Assembly (NCBI GenBank): GCA_025548565.1
Contig: JAJLPB010000006.1
Coordinates: 62,001-126,000, forward strand
Reading direction: 5' to 3'
DNA from: Rugamonas sp. A1-17
Lineage (GTDB): Bacteria > Pseudomonadota > Gammaproteobacteria > Burkholderiales > Burkholderiaceae_D
Length of the DNA stretch: 64,000 bases
Below are positions 12,723 to 24,243 of the stretch, in pieces. The position numbers and the translations under genes are program-made. Position 1 is the stretch's first letter. Each line of letters starts with the position of its first letter. The notes beneath the pieces were generated by a model, which saw only the letters and a program-made list of their open reading frames with translations, made no database searches and was not told the origin of the DNA.

Positions 12723-13649
12723 TTATGCCGTCAGCACATGGTCGGATGTGAGTAGCGGGCGGCGTATCCGTGCGATGCCGGGCGCCGGGCTGGGCGCCGC
12801 CGTGGCGGCCGTCACTGTCTGGATATGGCGGCGAGCCTGGCCGGCGCAGCGGCAGTACAGCGCCACGTAGGTCTGGTAGGCCGCCATCGCCGGCCACGAA
12901 GCCGGCAGCAGCTCCTGCGGCAGCAGCGGATCGGCGCGCCGGCAATGCTGGTAGCCATGGCTGACCAGCAGCCGTATCGCGAAGGCCTGCGCGTCGCTGA
13001 TTGCGCCGTGCTGGTCGAGCAGCTTGCGTAGCGGCTGGAAGCGCTGCTGGAACTCGCGGTACAGCGCGTCGGCGGCATCCAGGTCCCATTCGCTGCGGCC
13101 GAACAGCGGCTGGCGCATGGCGGCGGCCAGCTGCGCGCCGCTGACGTCGAACGCGGCCAGGCCGTGGTCTTCCGAAGCGGACGCGCCTTCGATCCCGGCG
13201 CAGTAGGACGCCGGCCGCGCCAGCAGGTTGTGCGCCAACGGGCAGTAGTCCAGCGCCAGCAGGCGCTTGCGCGCGGCGGTGTAGCGCGCCGCGCTGATGC
13301 CGCCGCTGTTGACCAGGATGGTCCAGTCCTCGGCGAAGCTGCGGGCCGGCGGGATGTCGAGCCGCTGGCGCGCGGCGCGCACGGCCGCCGCCGTGGCCGG
13401 GGTCAGCATGCACAGGCTGCGGCGGCCATGGCGTTCGACCCGGATGGCCTGGTGTTCGGTCAGGCGGAACAGCGCCGTGCGGGTAGCCCGCTCCTGGAAG
13501 CCCAACGGCTCCATCAGTGTGATGGCGCTGGCCAGCCATTGGCTCTTTTGCCCGAATAACCGGGCTTCGCTGAACATCAGCACCAGCATGGTGTTCAGGC
13601 GCGGCCTGGCTTGCCGCAGGCAGTCTTCGATATGGCTTTCGGTGTTCAT
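12723..13649 (-). CDS. PaaX-family transcriptional regulator
   Basis: This 308-aa protein has the PaaX layout: an N-terminal winged helix (LMEPLGFQERATRTALFRLT, then a basic VERHGRRS wing), a central domain, and a C-terminal domain with the conserved ADPLLPQELLPASWPAMAAY block. PaaX proteins repress phenylacetate catabolism in response to phenylacetyl-CoA, but there are no paa genes here. Instead the ATG overlaps the stop of the NnrS-like gene (ATGA), placing it in an operon with hemerythrin, which points to a role in nitrosative or anaerobic control. That role is inference. Confidence 0.82.
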   Translation of the reverse strand: MNTESHIEDCLRQARPRLNTMLVLMFSEARLFGQKSQWLASAITLMEPLGFQERATRTALFRLTEHQAIRVERHGRRSLCMLTPATAAAVRAARQRLDIPPARSFAEDWTILVNSGGISAARYTAARKRLLALDYCPLAHNLLARPASYCAGIEGASASEDHGLAAFDVSGAQLAAAMRQPLFGRSEWDLDAADALYREFQQRFQPLRKLLDQHGAISDAQAFAIRLLVSHGYQHCRRADPLLPQELLPASWPAMAAYQTYVALYCRCAGQARRHIQTVTAATAAPSPAPGIARIRRPLLTSDHVLTA

Positions 13650-14980
13650 GTTGGTGCCGTAACGGATAAAGTGGAGCCGGACGCGGGGCGCAGCCGCCAG
13701 TACAGGCGTGCCGCCGTGGCCAGGTTGTACCAGAGCCCAAGGCAGGCCACGCACATCAGGGCGGCGGCCGGCCGGGCCAGCGCGTCGGGGCGGAGGCAGG
13801 CGGCCAACAGCAGCAGCAAGGCCGCCGCGTGGGTCCAGAATTGCCACTTCGCGCGGGACTCGGGAATGATCTTGTTGATGCCGGGGAGTTTGTGTCCGGG
13901 GCCGGGCGCCTCTTCGCGCAGGTGATACCAGGTCAGGAAGGGCACGATCTTGTACAGCATGCCGTGGATGGCCGATTGCGCGACGCCGGCCACCAGCAAC
14001 ACGCCCAGCAGCAGCGGACGCACGTTGGATGCCTCGCCGGCGGGCCACAGCCACACCACCAGCGCGGCCAGCAGGCTGGCCATCGCGGTGCGCCAGTACA
14101 GCGTGGTGGGATCGGCCGTCGGGCGGGTGCGGCGCGCCAGCAGGTACAGGGTGCAGGCGCCGAACACGCCGTAGCCGGCGCCCAGAAGCACGGTGCAGGC
14201 GTCATGGAACAGGCGGGCCGGCCCTTGCAGCCCGCTCGACAGCGAGGCCGCCGTCAGCAGCAGGAACATGACGGTGGTGTAGCCGCCGGTCAGCAGCGCG
14301 GGGTAGGGCGGTGTGACCATGAACATCGGCACCACCTGGAAGGCGATGGCGATCACCAGCAGGCCGACCCAGCCCTGCAGGCCCCACATGGCGTGCAGGT
14401 CGGTCAGGCGGGCCAGCGGCCAGCCGGTGGCGCCGGGCCAGGCGAAGGCGCCGGCCAGCAGGCCGCCCAGCACCATCGTCACGGCCAGCGCGGCCAGCGC
14501 CAGGCGGATGCCGGCCATGACCGCGCCGGAACCGGGCGCGTGCTGGCGCCACATGCCGACCGTGCAGGCGCCGAGGAACAGCAGCAGCGTCGCCAACAGC
14601 AGCGCCATCGCGCCGCGGAACAACCAGGTTTGCTCCAGCCAGAAGGCGGAGGCCAGTAAAAGGGTGCCCACGCACAGGCCGGCGTGCACGGCGGCGCCGA
14701 CCGCGCCGGCGCGCGGCACGGTGATGCCTGCCACCACCGGCAGGATCTGCATCAGCGCGCCGATCATCGTCATGCTCAGGCAGCCGAGCACCATCAGGTG
14801 CGTCAGCGCCAGCGTGTGCGGCGACCACCGGCTCAGCAGCGCGTCCTGTCCCTGCCACGCCAGCAGCGCGGCCGCCAGCGCCGCGAACAGCGGGGCGCTG
14901 AGGAAGAAGCGCAGCGGCAGCGACAGCGGCGGATTGTCGTCGAACGACAGCGCGCGCCGGGGGGCGTCGAGGGGTTTCAT
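13646..14980 (-). CDS. NnrS-like / haem-copper-oxidase-like multi-pass membrane protein
   Basis: This 444-aa protein is almost wholly hydrophobic, with about 12 predicted membrane helices. Conserved-looking histidines sit in helices, such as LALTHLMVLGCLSMTMIGA and LTDLHAMWGLQGW, and the C-terminal part contains AIHGMLYKIVPFLTWYHL. This resembles NnrS and related haem-binding, cytochrome-oxidase subunit I-like proteins linked to nitric oxide tolerance. It overlaps the DUF2249 gene upstream and the paaX-like gene downstream by four bases each, so expression is tightly coupled. It could be a different member of the same superfamily; catalytic activity is not claimed. Confidence 0.65.
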   Translation of the reverse strand: MKPLDAPRRALSFDDNPPLSLPLRFFLSAPLFAALAAALLAWQGQDALLSRWSPHTLALTHLMVLGCLSMTMIGALMQILPVVAGITVPRAGAVGAAVHAGLCVGTLLLASAFWLEQTWLFRGAMALLLATLLLFLGACTVGMWRQHAPGSGAVMAGIRLALAALAVTMVLGGLLAGAFAWPGATGWPLARLTDLHAMWGLQGWVGLLVIAIAFQVVPMFMVTPPYPALLTGGYTTVMFLLLTAASLSSGLQGPARLFHDACTVLLGAGYGVFGACTLYLLARRTRPTADPTTLYWRTAMASLLAALVVWLWPAGEASNVRPLLLGVLLVAGVAQSAIHGMLYKIVPFLTWYHLREEAPGPGHKLPGINKIIPESRAKWQFWTHAAALLLLLAACLRPDALARPAAALMCVACLGLWYNLATAARLYWRLRPASGSTLSVTAPT

Positions 14981-15237
14981 GCGGTGGGCGCGTCCGGCAC
15001 CAGCCAGATCAGCACTTCGAAGCGCAGGTCTTCCAGCTGCGTGGTGCGGTAGTCGTAGCCGTAGCGCTGCAGCACGCGGTACAGCGGGATGGGATTGCGG
15101 TCGATCAGCACGCGCAGGCGTTCGTCCGGTCCCAGCGTGTCGAGCGCGTCGAGGATGCGCACCATCGGCTCGGGCGGCTCCATGCCGCCCACGTCCAGCA
15201 GGCGCGAGCTGCCCTGGTGTTCCAGCGCGGCGCTCAT
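14977..15237 (-). CDS. DUF2249 domain protein
   Basis: This 86-aa cytoplasmic protein has the DUF2249 pattern: LLDVGGMEPPEPMVRILDAL, LRVLIDRNPIPLYRVLQRYG and a closing LIWLVPD strand. The fold is TusA/SirA-like, and such proteins are commonly found beside hemerythrins and denitrification genes. Their biochemical role is unknown. It overlaps both neighbours by four bases in the hemerythrin operon. A second, diverged DUF2249 gene lies at 41653-41919 beside nirK and norB. Confidence 0.82.
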   Translation of the reverse strand: MSAALEHQGSSRLLDVGGMEPPEPMVRILDALDTLGPDERLRVLIDRNPIPLYRVLQRYGYDYRTTQLEDLRFEVLIWLVPDAPTA

Positions 15238-15695
15238 GCCGGGCTCCCGGCCTCGGCCAGCGCCAGGCTGTCCATGCCGGCGATGATGGCGTCGGCCTGG
15301 TCCGCCAGCGCGCGGTCGGCGTGCGGGTAGAGGATGCCTTCCTCCTTCAGGTTATGTTGATGCATCAGCACGCGCAGCGTGTCGGCGTTGTCGAAGAAGT
15401 CCCCGGCGTCGCGGCGGGTGAGGGCGGCGCTCATTTCGCACAGCGTCTCGCGCATGTGGCCGTGCTCGGCGCGCATGACGGCGGTCGGGCCGTAGGCGTT
15501 GCCCATGGCGCGGTCCAGGCGCGGGAACAGGACGCGCTCTTCCTTCTCCAGGTGGAGCTCGAACATCCGCAGGAAGGCGGCGAAATCGTCCTCGGCCATG
15601 TCCCAGTCCTTGCGGGCGATGGCCGCTTCGGCCACGGCGTACTGCTCGTCGCAGCGGCGGTGTTCGCGATCCATGTAGGTGGCGATCTTGTTCAT
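15234..15695 (-). CDS. Hemerythrin HHE-domain protein
   Basis: This 153-aa four-helix protein has the di-iron ligand pattern of hemerythrins: DREHRRCDEQ near the N terminus, FELHLEKEERVLFPRLD, AEHGHMRETL and LMHQHNLKEEGILYPHAD. Such proteins bind oxygen or nitric oxide or serve iron-sulfur repair. The ATG at 15695 has GAGGAA at a good distance and is preferred to an in-frame start at 15734. It is the first gene of a leftward five-gene operon, and an FNR-type box lies about 65 bases upstream, so induction under low oxygen is likely. Confidence 0.88.
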   Translation of the reverse strand: MNKIATYMDREHRRCDEQYAVAEAAIARKDWDMAEDDFAAFLRMFELHLEKEERVLFPRLDRAMGNAYGPTAVMRAEHGHMRETLCEMSAALTRRDAGDFFDNADTLRVLMHQHNLKEEGILYPHADRALADQADAIIAGMDSLALAEAGSPA

Positions 15696-15753
15696 CTCGA
15701 TTCCTCGGTTATGTGCTGTGGAGCATTGTCCCATTCGTGCAAGCTGAATTTCT

Positions 15754-15767
15754 TTGATTCACATCAA
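15754..15767. promoter_or_regulatory. FNR/DNR-type box between the hemerythrin and ubiU operons
   Basis: The sequence TTGAT-TCAC-ATCAA matches the FNR/ANR/DNR consensus TTGAT-N4-ATCAA at every defined base. It is centred about 65 bases before the hemerythrin start and 75 bases before ubiU, so it could serve both divergent anaerobic operons. Confidence 0.8.
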
Positions 15768-15835
15768 GGATTTTCAGGTTGACTGCGGGATACAGTTCGT
15801 TCGCCGTTTGGCCATGATTAATTACCCACGCTTTT

Positions 15836-16873
15836 ATGAATCGAACCGACTCTCCCGTTTCCCCCGCCACGCGGCCCATCGAGCTGGTGTGCCCGGCCGG
15901 CAGCCTGCCGGCGCTCAAGTCGGCCGTCGACCTGGGCGCCGATTGCGTCTACCTGGGTTTTCGCGATGCCACCAATGCGCGCAACTTCGCCGGCCTCAAT
16001 TTCGACGACGCCGCCATCGCCACCGGCATCGCTTACGCGCACGAGCGCGGCTGCAAGGTGCTGCTGGCGCTGAACACGTATCCGCAGCCGGACGCCACCG
16101 ACTTGTGGCGCACCGCCATCGACCGCGCCGCCGCGGCCGGCGTCGACGCCGTGATCCTGGCCGACCCCGGCCTGATGCGCTACGCCTGCGACCACCATCC
16201 GTCGCTGCGCCTGCACCTGTCGGTGCAGGGCTCGGCCACCAACGCCGAGGCCATCAACTTCTATCACAAGCACTTCGGCATCGCCCGCGCGGTGCTGCCG
16301 CGCGTGCTGTCGCTGGCCCAGGTGGAGCATGTGGTCAAGAACACCGGGGTCGAGATCGAAGTGTTCGGCTTCGGCAGCCTGTGCGTGATGGTCGAGGGGC
16401 GCTGCGCGCTGTCGTCCTATGTGACGGGCGAATCGCCCAACACCCACGGCGTGTGCTCGCCGGCCAAGGCGGTGCGCTGGCAGCAGAACGCCAACGGCCT
16501 GGAATCGCGCCTGAACGGCGTGATGATCGACCGCTACACGCCGACCGAGAACGCCAGCTACCCGACGCTGTGCAAGGGCCGCTTCGAAGTCGAGGACGAG
16601 ACCTACTACGCGGTCGAGGAGCCGACCAGCCTGAACACCCTGGAACTGCTGCCGCAGCTGCTGGAGATGGGCGTGCGCGCGGTCAAGATCGAAGGCCGCC
16701 AGCGCAGTCCGGCCTATGTGGCGCAGGTCACGCGCGTGTGGCGCGAGGCGCTCGACCAGTGCCTGGGCAACGCCGCGCGCTACTCGGTCAAGCCGGCCTG
16801 GATGTCGGAACTGAACACCTTGGCGGAAGGGCAGCAGCACACGCTGGGCGCCTACCACCGCTCGTGGAAATGA
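15836..16873 (+). CDS. ubiU: Oxygen-independent ubiquinone hydroxylase component UbiU
   Basis: This 345-aa U32-family protein works with UbiV to hydroxylate ubiquinone precursors without oxygen, using prephenate as oxygen donor in the characterised system. Four cysteines at 183, 190, 207 and 246 have exactly the spacing (7, 17, 39) of the [4Fe-4S] ligands of E. coli UbiU. The U32 start [18 protein letters not shown] is present. It is the first gene of ubiU-ubiV-ubiT, downstream of an FNR-type box, as expected for a quinone pathway serving nitrate respiration. An ordinary U32 peptidase is excluded by the cysteine set and context. Confidence 0.93.
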   Translation: MNRTDSPVSPATRPIELVCPAGSLPALKSAVDLGADCVYLGFRDATNARNFAGLNFDDAAIATGIAYAHERGCKVLLALNTYPQPDATDLWRTAIDRAAAAGVDAVILADPGLMRYACDHHPSLRLHLSVQGSATNAEAINFYHKHFGIARAVLPRVLSLAQVEHVVKNTGVEIEVFGFGSLCVMVEGRCALSSYVTGESPNTHGVCSPAKAVRWQQNANGLESRLNGVMIDRYTPTENASYPTLCKGRFEVEDETYYAVEEPTSLNTLELLPQLLEMGVRAVKIEGRQRSPAYVAQVTRVWREALDQCLGNAARYSVKPAWMSELNTLAEGQQHTLGAYHRSWK

Positions 16874-16886
16874 AACTGGAGTCACA

Positions 16887-17789
16887 ATGATGAAATTAGC
16901 CCTGGGGCCGCTGCTCTACTACTGGCCGCGCGCCCAAGTGATGAAATTCTACGAACAGATCGCCGACACCCCGGTCGATATCGTCTACCTCGGCGAGACG
17001 GTGTGCTCGCGCCGCCACGAGCTGCGCGCCGCCGACTGGCTGGCCGTGGCCGCCATGCTGGCCGACCGCGGCAAGGAAGTGGTGCTGTCCTCGCTGGCGC
17101 TGATCGAGTCCAGCGCCGATTTCGGCGCCCAGCGCCGGCTGGCGGCCAACGGCCACTACCAGATCGAGGCCAACGACATGGGCGCGGTGCAGCTGGTGTC
17201 CGGGCAGGGCGGCTTCATCGCCGGTCCGCACCTGAACATTTATAACCCGCCAACGTTGCAGCTGATGCACGAACTGGGCGCGCGGCGCTGGGTGATGCCG
17301 CTGGAGATGAGCCGCACCGGCCTGGGCCACATGCAGAACGGCCGCCCGGCCGGCATGGAGACCGAGGTGTTCGCCTTCGGCCGCATGCCGCTGGCGTTCT
17401 CGGCGCGCTGCTTCACCGCGCGCAACCGCAACCTGCCCAAGGACGATTGCCGCTTCAGCTGCATCGACCATCCGGACGGCCTGATGATGCGCACCCGCGA
17501 GAAGCAGGAGTTCCTGGTGCTGAACGGCATCCAGAGCCAGTCCGCGCTGGTGTACAACCTGGTGGGCGAGATGGCCGAGATGAGCGCGATGGGCGTCGAT
17601 GTGGCGCGGCTGAGCCCGCAATCGCAGCACATGCCGCGGATCATCGCGGCGTTTGACGCAGCCCGCGGCGGCGCCTCGCAGGCCACGCCGACCGCGCAGG
17701 CCATGGAGGCCCTGCTGCCAGCGGCGGCCTGCAACGGCTACTGGTACGGCAAACCCGGACTTGAATATCGCATGGAGGACGCGGCATGA
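16887..17789 (+). CDS. ubiV: Oxygen-independent ubiquinone hydroxylase component UbiV
   Basis: This 300-aa U32 protein is the partner of UbiU. Cysteines at 40, 175, 188 and 192 reproduce the UbiV cluster pattern (the last three spaced 13 and 4). The beginning [20 protein letters not shown] and the [12 protein letters not shown] motif are typical. It follows ubiU by 13 bases, and its stop overlaps the ubiT start, so the three should be made together. The complex acts on a ubiquinone biosynthetic intermediate held by cytoplasmic or membrane-associated factors. Confidence 0.93.
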   Translation: MMKLALGPLLYYWPRAQVMKFYEQIADTPVDIVYLGETVCSRRHELRAADWLAVAAMLADRGKEVVLSSLALIESSADFGAQRRLAANGHYQIEANDMGAVQLVSGQGGFIAGPHLNIYNPPTLQLMHELGARRWVMPLEMSRTGLGHMQNGRPAGMETEVFAFGRMPLAFSARCFTARNRNLPKDDCRFSCIDHPDGLMMRTREKQEFLVLNGIQSQSALVYNLVGEMAEMSAMGVDVARLSPQSQHMPRIIAAFDAARGGASQATPTAQAMEALLPAAACNGYWYGKPGLEYRMEDAA

Positions 17790-18283
17790 TGACTACCGTA
17801 AGCAATTCCCGGCAAGGCGGCGCGCGGCCGCTGCCGGCGCCGCTGGCGGCGTTCGGCAGGCTGCTGCCGGCCTATCCCGGCGCGCTGCTGTGCGTGGCGG
17901 CGCTGAACCTGGTGCTGCGTCCGCACCTGCCCGACGACGTGCGCGCCAGCCTGCGCGGCAAGCACATGCGCGTGAGCGTCAGCGACGCCGGCGTGGCGTT
18001 CGACTTCACCTGGCGCGACCAGGGCTTCGCGCCGCTGCGTGGGGAGGGCGTGCCGGACCTGGACATCGGCGCCTGCACCCGCGACTTCATCGCTTTGGCG
18101 CGCCGCGAGCAGGACCCGGACACGCTGTTCTTCTCGCGCCGCCTGTCGATGCAGGGCGACACGGAGCTGGGGCTGTTGGTCAAGAACACGATGGACGCCA
18201 TCGCGCTGCCGATGTCGGAACTGGGCAGGCAAGCCCTGGCCCGCCTGTTCGACAGCCTGCCGGGCCGGCGCACGCGCGCCTAG
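17786..18283 (+). CDS. ubiT: Ubiquinone biosynthesis accessory factor UbiT (SCP2 domain)
   Basis: This 165-aa protein carries an SCP2-like lipid-binding domain ([19 protein letters not shown], then [23 protein letters not shown]) and is the expected third member of the anaerobic ubiquinone module, binding isoprenoid quinone intermediates in place of UbiJ. The ATG overlaps the ubiV stop (ATGA). A second Met codon at 17789 is equally usable. There is no signal peptide. Confidence 0.9.
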   Translation: MMTTVSNSRQGGARPLPAPLAAFGRLLPAYPGALLCVAALNLVLRPHLPDDVRASLRGKHMRVSVSDAGVAFDFTWRDQGFAPLRGEGVPDLDIGACTRDFIALARREQDPDTLFFSRRLSMQGDTELGLLVKNTMDAIALPMSELGRQALARLFDSLPGRRTRA

Positions 18284-18290
18284 CCGTCGA

Positions 18291-18316
18291 ATACCCGGCG
18301 GGTATCGAACGCATAC
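18291..18316. promoter_or_regulatory. Three-half-site CatR/BenM-type operator upstream of the benzoate-type transporter
   Basis: The run ATAC-N7-GTAT-N7-ATAC gives three alternating half-sites, each one helical turn (11 bp) apart. ATAC-N7-GTAT is the BenM/CatM recognition pattern. The 3' end is 93 bases before the transporter ATG. The same arrangement, in the same orientation relative to transcription, occurs before catB, which argues that CatR also controls this gene. Confidence 0.65.
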
Positions 18317-18409
18317 TCAATCGGTGTTGGACCGTGGTCCTTTACTTGTCTACTCTCCCCATGGGTAAGAGCGGCACAACAAAGACAACCACAACGGGAG
18401 ACCAGCACC

Positions 18410-19768
18410 ATGCAGCACATCGATATACACAACCTGGCGGACCACGCCCGCTTCAACCGCTTCCACGCCGGAATACTGGCGTGGTGCGCGCTCATCATCA
18501 TCTGCGACGGCTACGATCTGGCGGTGGCCGGCATCGCGCTGCCATCGATCATGAAAACCATGGGCGTCACCGCCCGGAACGCCGGCTTCATGGTCAGCTC
18601 GGCGTTGTTTGGCATGATGTTCGGCGCCGTCTTCCTTGGCACCGTGGCGGATCGCATCGGCAGGCCGCGCGCGATCGCCATCTGCCTGGCGCTGTTCAGC
18701 TTGTTTACGGCGGCGGCCGGCATGACCACCGATCCCTACGTGTTCAGCGCCATGCGCTTCCTGGCCGGGCTGGGCATCGGCGGCGTGATGCCCAATGTCG
18801 TCGCGCAGATGACCGAGTATTCGCCGCGCAGGATACGGGCGACCATGGTGACGCTGATGTTCAGCGGCTATGCCGTGGGCGGCATGCTGGCGGCCATCCT
18901 CGGCAAGGGCCTGATCGAGAGCTATGGCTGGTCGTCGGTCTTCCTGGCGGCGGCGCTGCCGTTGCTGCTCATCCCCTTCATCCTGAAGTCGCTGCCGGAG
19001 TCCATGCCCTTCCTGCTGCGCCAGGGGCGCGAGGCCGAACTGAAAGCCATATTGGCGCGCATGGAACCGGGCTATACGCCGCGTGCCGGCGACCGCCTCG
19101 CGATTGCGGCGCAGGACCGCGTGGGCGGCGCGCCCATCGGGCAACTGTTCCAGGACGGCCGGGGCTTCAGCACGGCGATGTTCTGGATCGCCTTTTTCAT
19201 GTGCCTGTTCATGGTCTATGCGCTGAGCTCCTGGCTGACCAAATTGATGGCCGGCGCCGGCTATAGCCTGGGGTCCGCGCTGACGATGGTGCTGGTGCTG
19301 AACTTTGGCGCGGTGGTCGGCGCTGTCGGCGGTGGCTGGATGGCGGACCGGTTCCACATCAAGCACGTGCTGGTGGCGATGTACGCGCTGGCGGCGGTAT
19401 CAATCAGCTTGCTCGGCTATCCGGTTTCGACGCCGGCGCTGTTCGTGCTGGTCGGCCTGGCCGGCGCATCCACGATCGGCACGCAGATCGTGACCTACGC
19501 CTATGCCGGCCAATTCTATCCCGCCGCGATACGGTCGACCGGCATCGGCTGGGCTTCCGGCGTTGGCCGCAGCGGCGCGATTCTGGCGCCCATCGTGATC
19601 GGTACCCTGGTCGGCATGGCGCTGCCGTTGCAGCAGAACTTCATCGCCATCGCCATCCCGGCGGTGATCGCGGCCGTTTCCGTGGCGTTGATCAGCCACC
19701 GGAAATCGGCCACCGCGCCGCATGGCGCGGCCGATGCCCAGGCGCCGGCCACCGCCGGCGCGCGGTAG
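18410..19768 (+). CDS. benK: Aromatic acid:H+ symporter (MFS, benzoate transporter type)
   Basis: This 452-aa protein of the major facilitator superfamily has about 12 membrane helices. It has the AAHS-family motif CDGYDLAVAG in helix 1 and the loop motif GTVADRIGRPRA between helices 2 and 3. The AAHS family imports benzoate, 4-hydroxybenzoate, protocatechuate or vanillate with protons. Position beside the ben/cat operon and the shared CatR-like operator favour benzoate or muconate; the name benK rests on that. It converges on pcaD with six bases between stops. The inner membrane is the site of action. Confidence 0.8.
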   Translation: MQHIDIHNLADHARFNRFHAGILAWCALIIICDGYDLAVAGIALPSIMKTMGVTARNAGFMVSSALFGMMFGAVFLGTVADRIGRPRAIAICLALFSLFTAAAGMTTDPYVFSAMRFLAGLGIGGVMPNVVAQMTEYSPRRIRATMVTLMFSGYAVGGMLAAILGKGLIESYGWSSVFLAAALPLLLIPFILKSLPESMPFLLRQGREAELKAILARMEPGYTPRAGDRLAIAAQDRVGGAPIGQLFQDGRGFSTAMFWIAFFMCLFMVYALSSWLTKLMAGAGYSLGSALTMVLVLNFGAVVGAVGGGWMADRFHIKHVLVAMYALAAVSISLLGYPVSTPALFVLVGLAGASTIGTQIVTYAYAGQFYPAAIRSTGIGWASGVGRSGAILAPIVIGTLVGMALPLQQNFIAIAIPAVIAAVSVALISHRKSATAPHGAADAQAPATAGAR

Positions 19769-19774
19769 GCAGTG

Positions 19775-20554
19775 TCAATCGGCGAGGAATTGCGAGAGCG
19801 CCTCGCTGAACTGCGGGGCGGCTTCGATATTGGACAGGTGGGAGGCGGCCAGCGTCCGCAGCCGCGCGCCGGCGATGCGCCCGGCCATCCAGGCGCCATC
19901 GGCGACGGTGGTCACGGGATCATGCAGGCCGGCGATGACCAGCGTCGGCGCGGTGATGGCGCCGATGGCGTGGCGCAGGTCGGCCGCCGCCAGGGCGTCG
20001 CAGCAGGCGGCGTAGCCGTGGGCATCCTGCTCCCGCAAGCGCCCGATCATGTGGGCGACGGTAGCCGGCGCGCCGGCGGCAAAAGCGGGCGTGAACCAGC
20101 GTGCCGCCGCGCCGTCGGCGATGGCCTTCATGCCGTCGCCGCGCACCTGGGCAGCGCGGGCTGCCCAGCCTTCGGCGCTGCCGATGCGCGCCGCGGTGTT
20201 GGCGATGACCAGCCTGGCGATCCGTTGCGGCTGGTGCACCGCCAGCCATTGGCCGATCAGGCCACCCATCGAAATGCCGCAGAAATGGACGCGCGAAATT
20301 CCCAGCGCATCGATCAACGCCAGCGCGTCGCGGCCCAGCAGCTCAAGGCTGACCGGCGTGCCGCCGTTGCCGGATGATCCATGGCCGCGCGTATCGTAGC
20401 GCAGCACGTGGAAGTCGCGCGACAGCGCAGCGGCCTGCGCGTCCCACATACCCAGATCGGTGCCGAGGGAATTCGACATCAGCAGGCAAGGCCGCGAAGG
20501 ATCGCCTTCGGCCTTGTAGCGCATGCGCAGGCCGGCAATTTGCAGTATGGTCAT
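19775..20554 (-). CDS. pcaD: 3-oxoadipate enol-lactonase
   Basis: This 259-aa alpha/beta hydrolase opens 3-oxoadipate enol-lactone to 3-oxoadipate. It has the nucleophile elbow CGISMGG (Ser95), YDTRGHG before it, and the early LMSNSLGTDLGMWDAQ segment typical of PcaD/CatD. It is the last gene of the leftward catBCA-benABCD operon, 9 bases after benD, and completes the catechol branch as far as 3-oxoadipate. It is a second, stand-alone enol-lactonase besides the PcaD half of the fused protein at 2480-3742. Confidence 0.93.
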   Translation of the reverse strand: MTILQIAGLRMRYKAEGDPSRPCLLMSNSLGTDLGMWDAQAAALSRDFHVLRYDTRGHGSSGNGGTPVSLELLGRDALALIDALGISRVHFCGISMGGLIGQWLAVHQPQRIARLVIANTAARIGSAEGWAARAAQVRGDGMKAIADGAAARWFTPAFAAGAPATVAHMIGRLREQDAHGYAACCDALAAADLRHAIGAITAPTLVIAGLHDPVTTVADGAWMAGRIAGARLRTLAASHLSNIEAAPQFSEALSQFLAD

Positions 20555-20563
20555 GGCATCCCC

Positions 20564-22869
<2,306 letters not shown>

Positions 22870-22873
<4 letters not shown>

Positions 22874-24234
22874 GCCACCGCTCCTTCGGATTTCAACGCC
22901 TTGCGCATCACGTCCAGCCAGTAGCGGTGCTGGATGGTGTACAAGCCTTCGTCCTCGGTCTTCACGCCGCTCATCACCGGATTGAGGCCAATCTCGCGGG
23001 CCGCCGCATCGGGGCCGCGCACCCAGTGCCTGGCGCCGCGGCACATATCGTTCCACGCCAGCGCGATGCCGTTGTAGCCCTGCTGGCAGGCGCGGAATTC
23101 CTCCAGGTCGTCCGGCGTGGCCATGCCGCTGACGTTGAAGAAGTCTTCGTACTGGCGGATGCGGCGCGCGCGCGCCTCGTCCGGTTCGCCCTTCGGCGCG
23201 ATGCAGTAGATCGTCACTTCGGTCTTGTCGACCGAGATGGGGCGCAGCAGGCGGATCTGCGAGCCGAATTGGTCCATCAGGTACACGTTGGGATACAGGC
23301 ACAGGTTGCGGGATCGTTCGATCATCCAGTCGGCGGTCGCGCCGCCGAATTTGCCCGCGTATTCCTCGCGGCGCGGATAGTTGGGGCGGTCCTGCGGATT
23401 GGCCCACTGGGTCCACAGCAGCAGGTGGCCGTGTTCGAACGCGTAGAAGCCGCCGCCTTGCTTGCCCCAGTTACCCGCGTCCATCGCCCTGATGTTGTCC
23501 GTGCGCGCCGCCTGCTCCTTGCGGCGGTTGGTGGTGGCCGCATAGTTCCAGTGCACCGCCGAGACGTGGTAGCCGTCGGCGCCGTTCTCCGCCTGCAGCT
23601 TCCAGTTGCCCTCGAAGGTGTAGGTGGACGAGCCGCGCAGGACTTCCAGGCCATCGGCGGACTGGTTGACGATCATATCGATGATCTTGCCCGCTTCGCC
23701 CAGGAATTCGGCCAGCGGCGCGACATCCTCGTTCAGGCTGCCGAACAGGAAGCCCTTGTAGCTCTCGAAGCGCGCCACCTTCTTCAGATCGTGGGAGCCT
23801 TCCTTGTTGAAGCAGTCGGGATAGCCGGCGTCCTCCGGGTCCTTTACCTTCAGCAGCTTGCCGCTGTTGTTGAAGGTCCAGCCGTGAAACGGGCAGGTGT
23901 AGCTGGCCTTGTTGCCGCGCTTGTGGCGGCACAGCTGGGCGCCGCGGTGGGTGCAGGCGTTGATGAAGGCGTTCAGTTCACCCTGGCGGTTGCGCGCGAT
24001 GAACACCGGCTGGCGGCCGATGTGGGTCGTGTAGTAATCGTTGTTGTTCGGGATCTGGCTGTCGTGGGCCAGATAGATCCAGTTGCCCTCGAAGATGTGC
24101 TTCATCTCCAGTTCGAACAGCGCCGGATCGGTGAACGCGCTGCGGTGCAGGCGGTAGTCGCCTCGGTCGTGGTCTTCGACCAGATAGTCGTCCAGGCTGG
24201 CGGGCGTGGTTGGCACGGGTACGATGGGGATCAT
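22870..24234 (-). CDS. benA: Benzoate 1,2-dioxygenase large (alpha) subunit
   Basis: This 454-aa Rieske oxygenase adds dioxygen to benzoate at the 1,2 positions. The Rieske cluster ligands are Cys94, His96, Cys114 and His117 ([18 protein letters not shown]). The mononuclear iron site is in [16 protein letters not shown], which also holds the bridging Asp. Length and N terminus ([19 protein letters not shown]) match BenA/XylX. It lies nine bases after catA. Toluate (XylX-type) specificity cannot be excluded from sequence. Confidence 0.95.
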
Positions 24235-24243
24235 GGCATTCCC

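Noticed and set aside
13646..14980. Calling the membrane protein a cytochrome oxidase subunit
   Set aside because: The full set of haem and copper ligand histidines is not visible, and no other oxidase subunit is nearby.
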